This document shows, one piece after another, positions 33,899-41,821 of a stretch of DNA of 64,000 bases. Position numbers and translations under genes: made by a program. This DNA comes from Clostridiales bacterium (GTDB lineage: Bacteria; Bacillota; Clostridia; Christensenellales; Borkfalkiaceae). Location: assembly GCA_015071005.1 (NCBI GenBank), contig SVIG01000003.1, forward strand, positions 62,001 through 126,000, read 5' to 3'. The notes beneath the pieces are model-generated. The model did no database searches, had not been told where the DNA came from, and saw nothing but the letters and a program-made list of their open reading frames with translations. Numbering within the stretch: position 1 is the first letter of the stretch; each line of letters starts with the position of its first letter.

Positions 33899-34542
33899 TT
33901 TCTTACACGCTCCATATATAATATAAGCGTTTCTTCCGTGAAATTCTCCAAAGAAAGCTCTACCGCACCGTTTACAATGCGTTTGATTTGTTTTTCATCG
34001 TAAAAAGATAAAAATTCGTCCGCAGAAGTAATATCCAACGCGCCGTCTTGCGGCTTGTAGTGCATAGGAATTACCACTTTCGGCGCAATCTTTTGCGCAT
34101 ACTCATAGGCTTGCGTAGCGTCGATGGTATACGTACCCCCGACAGGAATCAATAATACGTCCACTTTGCCGATTTTTTCGAGCAATTCCGCGCTACACGG
34201 CTCACCCAAATCCCCTAAATGGCAAACGGTTATACCGTCAATATCCAACTTAAAAATAATATTTTTTCCGCGCAGGCCGCCCATTAAGGGATCATGGAAG
34301 GAGTCAATCCCTATCATTTGAATTCCAAAACGTTCCGTTTCGCCCAATTCTTTTACAATACAATCGGTAGAAACTGCCTGCACGTAATTATGATCGAAAT
34401 GCCCATGACTTGTCAATACGATATCCGCTTGAAGTCCGCGCGGCAATTCATACCCAACCTTTGTATACGGATCCGTAAGCACGGATACCCCTGCGCTTGA
34501 TTCCAAGTAAAAGCAGGAATGCCCTAAATATTGAATTTTCAT
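33895..34542 (-). CDS. metallo-beta-lactamase-fold hydrolase (UPF0173/YtkL type)
   Basis: A 215-residue single-domain MBL-fold protein. Metal motifs are TSHGHFDHN (HxHxDH), then HLGD and the late MHYKPQDG. The opening IQYLGHSCFYLE is typical of the UPF0173 group, whose substrate is unknown. It sits 14 bases after the DUF1934 gene and overlaps the rho start. Confidence 0.88.
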   Translation of the reverse strand: MKIQYLGHSCFYLESSAGVSVLTDPYTKVGYELPRGLQADIVLTSHGHFDHNYVQAVSTDCIVKELGETERFGIQMIGIDSFHDPLMGGLRGKNIIFKLDIDGITVCHLGDLGEPCSAELLEKIGKVDVLLIPVGGTYTIDATQAYEYAQKIAPKVVIPMHYKPQDGALDITSADEFLSFYDEKQIKRIVNGAVELSLENFTEETLILYMERVRK

Positions 34543-34556
34543 AAGTACACCCCCTT

Positions 34557-34943
34557 TTATTCTATGAATTTTGCGCGTAAATTTAAGCGCATTTTTTGCC
34601 GTTGCCCTGCAATTAACAAATCATAATGCAAAATGGCATGCAAACTATCTTCCGTCACCGAATATAAAATTCTATCGGTGAACGTACCGATACTCCCCGA
34701 AACGCCGTTGATGCCAATTTCCCCTTGCCCTGCCTTTCCGTTTTCCAAGGCAAGCTTCAAAGAATAATCGCCGCTGCGCTCCATTCTAGCCGTATTTCCT
34801 TTCAATTCCATACAAATTAAGGCGTTTTCTTCACAATACGTGAGTTTTACAAGCGATTCAGATAACGACATTTTCCCTTCGCGCGTTATAGTATTTTCCG
34901 CTCCGTCCGCCGTTGTAGTGATGTTTACGACACATTTTTGCAT
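34557..34943 (-). CDS. DUF1934 (YwiB-like) beta-barrel protein
   Basis: A 128-residue protein that resembles the DUF1934/YwiB family of small calycin-like barrels: alternating short strands with LVKLTYCEENALICMELKGN and TDRILYSVTEDSLHAILHYDL, and no signal peptide. The function of the family is not known. The ATG at 34943 is chosen over a TTG at 34967; it has a modest GAG site. It is the first gene of the operon and its promoter is overlapped by two 0A boxes. Confidence 0.72.
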   Translation of the reverse strand: MQKCVVNITTTADGAENTITREGKMSLSESLVKLTYCEENALICMELKGNTARMERSGDYSLKLALENGKAGQGEIGINGVSGSIGTFTDRILYSVTEDSLHAILHYDLLIAGQRQKMRLNLRAKFIE

Positions 34944-34959
34944 AGAATTCTCGACCTTT

Positions 34960-34978
34960 TTCGACAAGTTTCGACAAT
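34960..34978 (-). promoter_or_regulatory. tandem 0A boxes at the start site of the DUF1934-rho operon
   Basis: On the minus strand ATTGTCGAA (34970-34978) and CTTGTCGAA (34960-34968), 10 bp apart, each one mismatch from TTTGTCRAA. They begin directly after the -10 and cover the transcription start, a position that suggests repression. Confidence 0.6.
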
Positions 34979-35007
34979 ATTATAACAAATTTTGTACAAA
35001 AAGTAAA
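34979..35007 (-). promoter_or_regulatory. promoter of the DUF1934-MBL-rho operon
   Basis: On the minus strand TTTACT (35002-35007), 17-base spacer, TATAAT (34979-34984), with a leader of about 29 bases. Confidence 0.78.
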
Positions 35008-35036
35008 TAGTTTTTGAAAAATATTCAAAAAAATAA

Positions 35037-35861
35037 TCAATCCTTACGAAGCTTAATATTTTGACGGATCTCTTTACCTTCCTTTAAGGCGTTAGAAAGT
35101 GCAGCAGAATCCCCTTTTTCGAGGGCGTCACGATAGACGGATAAATGGTTGATAAGCCCGTCCAATTCGCCCAATACACACTCGCGATTGCACATATAAA
35201 GCTCCGTCCAAATTCGCTCGTCTACGCCTGCGATTCTCGTCATATCTTGGAAACTGCCGCCCGTAAAGCCGTCGCATTTTTTGACTTCGGGGCTCTTTAC
35301 GTAGGCATTGGATACGATATGCGCAAGCTGGGAAGTGAGCGCAATCTTTCTATCGTGTTCTTCCGCGCTACATTCTACGATTTTCCCAAAGCGCATAGCT
35401 TTGGCGTATTCTTTGACTTCCGCAACGGCGTTCTCGTCTGTTTTTTCACCCCAAACAATAATCAAATTTGCCATATTGAAAAGCTCGGACGATGCGGACG
35501 AAATGCCCGACGTTTCTTTACCTGCCATCGGGTGTATACCAACGTAACGATAATTTCGATCCTTGCCATAAACGGCGTTTTCAACAACCGATTTCACACC
35601 GCAAATATCGGAAACAAGCGCACCGTCCTTGAATTTTTCATTTTCCAAAACGGAAATCGTCGCCATAGGCGGAATCGCAATAAATACGACGTCATAAAGA
35701 GCAATATCCGTCGCAACGGCTTGTATATACCCCTTTTTGAGGGCATATTTTACAGCCGATTCCTCTTTATCCGTACCGTCAACGCATATTCCTGCTTTTG
35801 TAAGCGAGGCACAAATCGAACCGCCGATAATACCAAGCCCAATAACCGCTACTTTTTTCAT
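35037..35861 (-). CDS. tyrA: prephenate dehydrogenase
   Basis: A 274-residue enzyme of tyrosine synthesis that oxidatively decarboxylates prephenate to hydroxyphenylpyruvate. The NAD-binding glycine motif is VIGLGIIGGS at the start; SDICGVKS and YVGIHPMAGKETSG are conserved catalytic-pocket blocks, and the helical C-terminal half includes FTGGSFQDMTRIAG. There is no ACT domain. The start at 35861 (MKKVAV) follows TAGGAG. No other aromatic-pathway gene is nearby. Confidence 0.92.
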   Translation of the reverse strand: MKKVAVIGLGIIGGSICASLTKAGICVDGTDKEESAVKYALKKGYIQAVATDIALYDVVFIAIPPMATISVLENEKFKDGALVSDICGVKSVVENAVYGKDRNYRYVGIHPMAGKETSGISSASSELFNMANLIIVWGEKTDENAVAEVKEYAKAMRFGKIVECSAEEHDRKIALTSQLAHIVSNAYVKSPEVKKCDGFTGGSFQDMTRIAGVDERIWTELYMCNRECVLGELDGLINHLSVYRDALEKGDSAALSNALKEGKEIRQNIKLRKD

Positions 35862-35891
35862 AAAAGCACTCCTAACTTTCATCTTTTCCTT

Positions 35892-35920
35892 ATTTTATCA
35901 CACTCGATTGAAAAATTCAA
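35892..35920 (-). promoter_or_regulatory. promoter of tyrA
   Basis: On the minus strand TTGAAT (35915-35920), 17-base spacer, TAAAAT (35892-35897), about 30 bases before the start codon. Confidence 0.65.
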
Positions 35921-35930
35921 GTGTTCAAAT

Positions 35931-35973
35931 AAAAAAATAGAGGAAAGGAACACACTCCTTCCTCTATTTTTTG
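35931..35973 (-). terminator. terminator after spoIIID
   Basis: Reading leftward, AAATAGAGGAAGGA-type arms pair with one bulge around GTGTGT, followed by a T-run; it begins right after the spoIIID stop. Confidence 0.85.
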
Positions 35974-35974
35974 C

Positions 35975-36241
35975 TTAATCTTTCTTTACTAAACGTTTGC
36001 TCTCGTATTTTTCCTTCGTTGCATTACCGCCGCGAATATGCCGTTCGCTTAAATTTAGATTCAAAATCTCGCGCACTTGCTCAAATAAATCAATATCGAT
36101 ATATTGCAAACGCTCAGAAACGTCTTTATGTACCGTAGATTTACTAATGGAAAAATGCGCGGAGCACGCCCGTACGGTACAACCCGTTTCGACAATATAT
36201 TCCGCGCATTTTAATACTCGTTGTTCAATATAATCCCACAA
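35975..36241 (-). CDS. spoIIID: SpoIIID sporulation transcription regulator
   Basis: An 88-residue mother-cell regulator. YIEQRVLKCAEYIVETGCTVR, the helix-turn-helix SKSTVHKDVSERL and the basic IRGGNATKEKYESKR tail match SpoIIID closely. Translation starts at a TTG with a full GGAGGT eight bases upstream. A sigma-E-like promoter precedes it. With Spo0A it indicates that this lineage keeps a sporulation programme. Confidence 0.95.
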   Translation of the reverse strand: MWDYIEQRVLKCAEYIVETGCTVRACSAHFSISKSTVHKDVSERLQYIDIDLFEQVREILNLNLSERHIRGGNATKEKYESKRLVKKD

Positions 36242-36271
36242 AATCCCGACCTCCGTAATTGGTTACGAAAT

Positions 36272-36301
36272 ATATTATGTCGGTTTTTCGGAGTTTATAA
36301 C
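36272..36301 (-). promoter_or_regulatory. possible sigma-E promoter of spoIIID
   Basis: On the minus strand GTTATAAA (36294-36301), 14-base spacer, CATAATAT (36272-36279). This resembles sigma-E sites (ATA-type -35, CATA-type -10), and spoIIID is sigma-E dependent in Bacillus. The match is partial. Confidence 0.4.
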
Positions 36302-36323
36302 TAATTTTACCTTAGTCCTTCCA

Positions 36324-38795
36324 CTAATCCGCCTTTTTATACGGCATAGGGATAACCGCTTTCACGGAATCTTCCGCATAACGCAAAACCCTCTTTGCTC
36401 GTGCACTTTGCACCGAAATGAAGATGTCTTCGCTCGAAAGCTCGGAGACGGCGTTATTCTTTTCTACAACCGCAAGCATATATGGTACGGTGACGTACGA
36501 AGCGCAAATTACGCTTGCGCCTTCGCGTAAGCTTACGACCATCGAGCCCTTGCGATAACGCTTCGACGGCTCGACTTGCGAAGAAATAACCCTCTTGAAT
36601 TTCCCTTCGTCCGTTGCAATAATGATCTCGCCTTCACCGTTGACTTGCGTCATCAGCACGACTTCGTCCGTTTCACGAAGCTGGATACCGCGTACGCCCG
36701 TAGCGATTCTGCCTTGGACGGGAATATCGTCTTTTAAGGCGTTCAAGCCGATACCCTCTTTCGTGACGATCATAATGGTGTCTTCTTCGTCCGTTTCCGC
36801 TTCCACGTTCAAAAGCTCGTCGCCTTCGTTTAATTTCACCGCTTGGAAGGAATCTTTGCGTTGTTCATATTCCAACCAATCGGTCTTTTTAATCATACCT
36901 TTCTTCGTGAAGAACAGCAAGTTACCATACGGCATACGTTCGCCGATTTCAAAGAGTGCAACCACTTTTTCACCCGTTTCCGCATCCTTGGAAAGATCGC
37001 GCAAGGAAAGCCCTTCGTCCGAAAGCTTGCAATCGAGTTTCGGATCGGAAATATCGAGTTTATGACAGTTCCCGTAGTTTGTGAATGCAAAAATGCGTTT
37101 ATCGGTCACCGTTTTCAAAAGCTGACGCGCTACAAGAGACGGCTTAAAGCGACTGTTGTCAATCGGTTTTTCCAACCCCTCTACCTGTTTACCCGTCAAG
37201 ACCTTGAATTTCTCGTCCTCGGTGTAAACCAACGTACACTTCACACCCGCTTTCTTTTCCGTAGCGGTAGCAAGCATACCGTCTGCTTCTTCTCTCGTAT
37301 AGACGAGCTTCGATCTTCTCGGCGAGGGATAGCTGTTTTTGATTTCCGTGATTTCTTCTTTGACAACTTGCAACTGCAAATCTCCGTTTTTAGAAATCGC
37401 AGAAAGTTTTTTAATCGTCTTTTTGAGTTCCTTTAACTCGTTTTCAAGCTTGTAAATTTCAAGCTTGGTCAAGCGAGCAAGTCTCAAATCCAAAATCGCT
37501 TGCGCTTGCGCTTCGCTAATGGAGAATCTTTCCATAAGTTTCGCTCTCGCGTCAGAGGTACTTTCGGATTTTTTGATAATTGCAATGACTTCGTCGATAT
37601 TTTGAACGGCGATAATCATACCTTCCAAGATATGACAACGCTGCTCTGCTTGGCGTAAATCAAACAGCGTGCGGCGTTTTACGACCTGCTGCTGATATTT
37701 TACGTAATGACGGATAATTTCCATCAAACCAAGCTGTTGGGGTTTACCATCGGCAATCACGACCATGTTTATACCGAACGTAACTTCCAAATCGGTGTAT
37801 TTATACAAGCATTTCAAAATACCGTTAATATCCGCGTCCTTCTTAACGCGAATAACTGCGCGCATGCCGCTTCTATCCGATTCATCGGCAACGTGGTCAA
37901 TCCCTGCAAGCTCGTCTTCCTTTTCATCGCAAAGCTCTACAACCTTTTTCAAAAGTTGCGCCTTGTTGACCTGATAAGGCAATTCCGTAATTACAAGATT
38001 CGTTTTGCCATTATCCGTCTTTTCAAGGATAATTTTAGCACGGAGCGTGATTTTACCGCGCCCCGTTTTATACGCTTGAATGAGCTCGTTTGCGATAATC
38101 AAGCCCCCCGTAGGGAAATCAGGCGACGGAATGTATTCCATCATTTCTTCGAGCGAAATTGCGGGATTATCAATGTATGCGACGACGCCATTGATAACTT
38201 CTTCTAAGTTATGCGTGGGAATATTCGTCGCAAGCCCTACCGCGATACCCGACGCACCGTTTACAAGCAAGTTCGGAAATCGCCCGGGCAAAATATCCGG
38301 CTCTTTCAAGCTGTCGTCGAAGTTGAAGGAAAAGGAAACCGTTTCCTTATCAATATCACGCAAAAGCTCCAAAGCCAAAGGCTCCATTCTCGCTTCGGTA
38401 TAACGCATTGCAGCAGCAGGATCGCCGTCGACCGAACCGAAGTTTCCGTGACCGTTGACAAGCGTTTTGCCCATGTTAAAACTCTGCGCCATACGCACCA
38501 TTGCATCGTATACGGAACTATCGCCGTGCGGATGGAATTTACCCATACAGTCACCGACGATACGCGCACACTTCTTGTGCGGTTTGTCGGGCGTCAAACC
38601 CATTTCGTTCATCGTATAAAGAATACGTCTTTGTACGGGCTTCAAACCGTCTTCTACACGTGGCAGCGCACGGTCGAGAATAACGTATTCCGCATACGGA
38701 AGCATGGACGAATGAAGTACGTTTTCAAGAGGTTCTACGAATAATTGACCGGTAGGCTCGATTTTTTCGGGCTCTTGTTTTTTATTTCTCGCCAT
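36324..38795 (-). CDS. parC: type IIA topoisomerase subunit A, topoisomerase IV (ParC)-like
   Basis: An 823-residue subunit that cuts and rejoins DNA. The N-terminal breakage domain has [36 protein letters not shown] and the catalytic Tyr in [11 protein letters not shown]; a coiled-coil gate ([21 protein letters not shown]) and a six-bladed C-terminal domain follow. The GyrA box QRRGGKG needed for negative supercoiling is absent; its place reads [14 protein letters not shown], so a decatenating topoisomerase IV is more likely than gyrase. It overlaps the B-subunit gene by 14 bases. Confidence 0.85.
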   Translation of the reverse strand: MARNKKQEPEKIEPTGQLFVEPLENVLHSSMLPYAEYVILDRALPRVEDGLKPVQRRILYTMNEMGLTPDKPHKKCARIVGDCMGKFHPHGDSSVYDAMVRMAQSFNMGKTLVNGHGNFGSVDGDPAAAMRYTEARMEPLALELLRDIDKETVSFSFNFDDSLKEPDILPGRFPNLLVNGASGIAVGLATNIPTHNLEEVINGVVAYIDNPAISLEEMMEYIPSPDFPTGGLIIANELIQAYKTGRGKITLRAKIILEKTDNGKTNLVITELPYQVNKAQLLKKVVELCDEKEDELAGIDHVADESDRSGMRAVIRVKKDADINGILKCLYKYTDLEVTFGINMVVIADGKPQQLGLMEIIRHYVKYQQQVVKRRTLFDLRQAEQRCHILEGMIIAVQNIDEVIAIIKKSESTSDARAKLMERFSISEAQAQAILDLRLARLTKLEIYKLENELKELKKTIKKLSAISKNGDLQLQVVKEEITEIKNSYPSPRRSKLVYTREEADGMLATATEKKAGVKCTLVYTEDEKFKVLTGKQVEGLEKPIDNSRFKPSLVARQLLKTVTDKRIFAFTNYGNCHKLDISDPKLDCKLSDEGLSLRDLSKDAETGEKVVALFEIGERMPYGNLLFFTKKGMIKKTDWLEYEQRKDSFQAVKLNEGDELLNVEAETDEEDTIMIVTKEGIGLNALKDDIPVQGRIATGVRGIQLRETDEVVLMTQVNGEGEIIIATDEGKFKRVISSQVEPSKRYRKGSMVVSLREGASVICASYVTVPYMLAVVEKNNAVSELSSEDIFISVQSARAKRVLRYAEDSVKAVIPMPYKKAD

Positions 38796-40989
38796 CTTCG
38801 TCCCCCTTCTTCGTCGTTTTTTCTATCTTGTCGATAAAGGTATCGCGTTTATTGAAATTAGCATATTTTGCAAGGAATTCCTTTCTGCCTTCTACCTTAT
38901 CGCCCATAAGCGTCGTAATCATACGTTCCGCCTTCGCCGCGTCTTCTACCGTAACTTGAATCAAGTTTCTCGTGGCAGGATTGAGCGTCGTTTCCCAAAG
39001 CTGCTCCATACTCATTTCACCAAGACCTTTATAACGCTGCAACTGATATCCCTTGCCGATTTTTTCAATCTTCTCGTCAAGCTCTTTGTCGTCGTATGCG
39101 TACTCGACTTTATCGCCCTTATAAACTTTGTACAAAGGCGGCATACCGATATATACGTAGCCTGCGTTTACCAAATCGCGCATATAACGGAAGAAGAACG
39201 TAAGCAAAATACAACGAATATGCATACCGTCTTGGTCGGCATCGGAAAGAATAATAACTTTGTGATAATTGCTCTTTTCGAGCTTAAAATCGGGATCGAT
39301 ACCCGCACCGATTGCGCTGATCATCGTACGGATTTCTTCGTTTTCAAGGATTTGCGAAAGCTTTTTCTTTTCAACGTTCAACGGTTTACCGCGAAGGGGC
39401 AAAATCGACTGATAATGTCTATCTCTGCCCTGCTTTGCCGTACCGCCTGCCGAGTCCCCTTCTACGATGAAAAGCTCGTTATTTTCGGGTTTCTTGCCCG
39501 AACAGCCCGCAAGCTTCCCAATCAACGTCAAACCGTTGATTTTGTTCGTCTTACGGATATTGTCTTTCGCTTCTTTCGCTGCAATACGCGATTTTGCCGC
39601 GCCTTGCGCTTTTTTGATGATTTCTTCCATGGTCTTTTTATAACCACGGACGTTTCTAAACGCGTTAAAACCTTCGACTACCGCACTTTCTACCGCAGGA
39701 CGAGCTTCGGTATTGCCGAGCTTCGTCTTCGTTTGACCTTCAAATTGCACCACCGCCAATTTTACGGAAAGTACGACCGACAAGCCTTCGCCAAAGTCGT
39801 CGCCTTGGAAATTCGGGTCTTTGTCCTTCAAGAAACCGTTGTTTCTTGCAAACTCGTTCAAAACTCTCGTCAACCCCGAATGGAAACCCATTTCGTGATA
39901 ACCGCCCTCAGGGGTAGGAATATTATTGACGAAGGAGAACATTTTTTCTCTGTACCCATGATAATGCTGAATCGCAAATTCCACATGGATATCGTTCTTT
40001 ACCGTCGAATAGTAAATCGGTTGAGAATAAAGCTTTTTCTCGCTGTCGTTCAAGCTCTTTACGTAATCGGAAATACCGCCGTCGAATTTGAACGTCACAC
40101 GGTAGGGCTCGCTTTCCAAAGCAAGCTCGTCCACTTCGCCAAAGAGAGAAAGCTGACCGTCTTGCGCCACGTCGAATAAATCCTGCGCTTCCGCGCTTTC
40201 TACTGCGTTTTCCGTAGCGGTTTCTTCCCCGTTTTCCCCTTCAGCGGCATTTTCTTCACTTTCGCCTAAAAACATTTTCGTGCGCTTTGCTTCCGCCATC
40301 GTAATGCGTTCGTCGATAAAGGTAATTTCCACTCCTTTATTCAAGAATGCGAGCTGACGAAGACGTTCTTCTACCGTATCTAAATCGAATTCCGTTTCGG
40401 AAAAGACGGTCGCGTCCGGCTTAAAGCGGACAAACGAGCCTTGTCTATTCGTGCGCACGCCCGTATCTTCCAAAGGGCCGTCGGGAATCCCCGATTCCAC
40501 CTTTTTCTTACGTGCGTTATATTTAGAATGGAAGCTCATTTTATAAACGCGCTTATTTCTATATACTTCTACGTTTAACCATTCGGACAACGCGTTCGTA
40601 ACGGACGCACCTACGCCGTGCAAACCACCCGAATATTCATAGTTTCCCTGTCCGAATTTACCGCCGGCGTGCAACTTTGTGAAAACAAGCTGAACACCCG
40701 AAACCTTTTCTTTCGGGTGAATATCGGTGGGAATACCGCGCCCGTTATCTTCTACCGACGCACTCCCGTCTTTATGCAACGTCACTTTAACCTTGTTCGC
40801 AAAACCGTTTGCCGCTTCGTCAATCGCATTATCCACGATTTCCCAAAGAATGTGATGCAAGCCCTTAATACCAGTCGAACCGATATACATACCGGGGCGC
40901 ATACGTACGGCGTCAAGACCTTCCAAAACTTCCAAGTTTTTCGCGCTATAATTGTTGTTTTGGGTACCTTCTTCCTTTTTTACTGCCAT
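38782..40989 (-). CDS. parE: type IIA topoisomerase subunit B (ParE-like) with an acidic clamp-motif insertion
   Basis: A 735-residue ATPase subunit. GHKL motifs: [17 protein letters not shown], and [14 protein letters not shown]; the Toprim domain has [18 protein letters not shown] and [12 protein letters not shown]. Between the ATPase and transducer strands (about residues 234-295) is an insertion of some 55 residues, rich in Glu and Ala, that ordinary GyrB/ParE lack. It contains GQLSLFGE, with QLSLF at 279-283, the classic beta-clamp-binding pentapeptide. The start at 40989 (MAVKKE) is set by AGAGGA; an upstream extension has no support. It forms an operon with parC. Confidence 0.9.
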   Translation of the reverse strand: MAVKKEEGTQNNNYSAKNLEVLEGLDAVRMRPGMYIGSTGIKGLHHILWEIVDNAIDEAANGFANKVKVTLHKDGSASVEDNGRGIPTDIHPKEKVSGVQLVFTKLHAGGKFGQGNYEYSGGLHGVGASVTNALSEWLNVEVYRNKRVYKMSFHSKYNARKKKVESGIPDGPLEDTGVRTNRQGSFVRFKPDATVFSETEFDLDTVEERLRQLAFLNKGVEITFIDERITMAEAKRTKMFLGESEENAAEGENGEETATENAVESAEAQDLFDVAQDGQLSLFGEVDELALESEPYRVTFKFDGGISDYVKSLNDSEKKLYSQPIYYSTVKNDIHVEFAIQHYHGYREKMFSFVNNIPTPEGGYHEMGFHSGLTRVLNEFARNNGFLKDKDPNFQGDDFGEGLSVVLSVKLAVVQFEGQTKTKLGNTEARPAVESAVVEGFNAFRNVRGYKKTMEEIIKKAQGAAKSRIAAKEAKDNIRKTNKINGLTLIGKLAGCSGKKPENNELFIVEGDSAGGTAKQGRDRHYQSILPLRGKPLNVEKKKLSQILENEEIRTMISAIGAGIDPDFKLEKSNYHKVIILSDADQDGMHIRCILLTFFFRYMRDLVNAGYVYIGMPPLYKVYKGDKVEYAYDDKELDEKIEKIGKGYQLQRYKGLGEMSMEQLWETTLNPATRNLIQVTVEDAAKAERMITTLMGDKVEGRKEFLAKYANFNKRDTFIDKIEKTTKKGDEDGEK

Positions 40990-41067
40990 TTTTTCCTCTA
41001 ATTTCGTAATTTCACTAAAATACCAAATTTTTAGGCAAAATATGCCCATAATATGCCATTTTAGTTT

Positions 41068-41096
41068 ATTATAACATCTTTTTACAATTTTTTCAA
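41068..41096 (-). promoter_or_regulatory. promoter of parE-parC
   Basis: On the minus strand TTGAAA (41091-41096), 17-base spacer, TATAAT (41068-41073). A 14-bp perfect palindrome, TTCAAACGTTTGAA (41092-41105), covers the -35 and could be an operator. Confidence 0.7.
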
Positions 41097-41116
41097 ACGT
41101 TTGAACTGAAAATTTT

Positions 41117-41818
41117 TTAGTTATCCACACTTATTTTTTGCAAAATTTCAATAATTTGTGCAAAATTTCGCACGTCATAAGTGGGTTTTATCTCTCCATT
41201 GCAAGGTTTTCCGTGCGGATTATACCAAATACTCTCAATATTCGCGTCGTTTGCCGCTTTGATATCCGCGCTTAAACTATCCCCGATCCAAACCACGCGG
41301 GCGCTGTCAAAATTTACGATACGTTCGATTACGTAATCGGTATAGCGTTTATCGGGTTTATCCGCACCTGCCGTTTGCGAAATGAAAATCCCGTCGCAAT
41401 AATCGGCGAGTTTTGCTATCGAAAAACGGGATTTTTGGATATATTCCGTGCCGTTTGTGACAATATATACTCTACCCTGCGACTGCAAATACCGCAAAAA
41501 CTCCTGCGCACCGTCAAAATACTTTGGATGGGTGGAAAGATATTCGATATAACGACGATTAAATTCTTCGCCGTCCGCGTCCACTTGGATATGCGCAAGG
41601 AAACGAGTAAAACGAGTGTCCATCAGCTCGTCACGCGTAATTTCTTTGCGTTCTAACGCTTCCCAAAGCTTTGCGTTAAAGTCTTTATAGATTTGATCGT
41701 ATTCCGTTTTCCATTCCAAATTCAAGGCTTCAAACGCGCCTTGGATCGCTTGCATTGCCGAACCGTGAAAATCCAAAACCGTATCGTCCGCATCTACGAG
41801 AAAAATGTCTTTTTTCAT
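41117..41818 (-). CDS. HAD nucleotidase, YjjG type
   Basis: A 233-residue HAD-superfamily phosphatase. Motif I is FLVDADDTVLDF; motif II is IVTNGTEYIQKSR; motif IV is VWIGDSLSADIKAANDANI. The layout fits YjjG-like nucleotidases, which remove phosphate from non-canonical pyrimidine nucleotides, though the substrate is an inference. It starts three bases after the helD stop. Confidence 0.85.
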   Translation of the reverse strand: MKKDIFLVDADDTVLDFHGSAMQAIQGAFEALNLEWKTEYDQIYKDFNAKLWEALERKEITRDELMDTRFTRFLAHIQVDADGEEFNRRYIEYLSTHPKYFDGAQEFLRYLQSQGRVYIVTNGTEYIQKSRFSIAKLADYCDGIFISQTAGADKPDKRYTDYVIERIVNFDSARVVWIGDSLSADIKAANDANIESIWYNPHGKPCNGEIKPTYDVRNFAQIIEILQKISVDN

Positions 41819-41821
41819 CTC

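Noticed and set aside
36188-36196. TTCGACAAT, an 0A-like word; others at 52342-52350 and 61565-61573
   Set aside because: Single words inside coding regions, expected by chance at this frequency; only the paired intergenic ones were kept.
38956-40179. 407-residue plus-strand frame opposite parE
   Set aside because: Shadow of parE; no supporting features.
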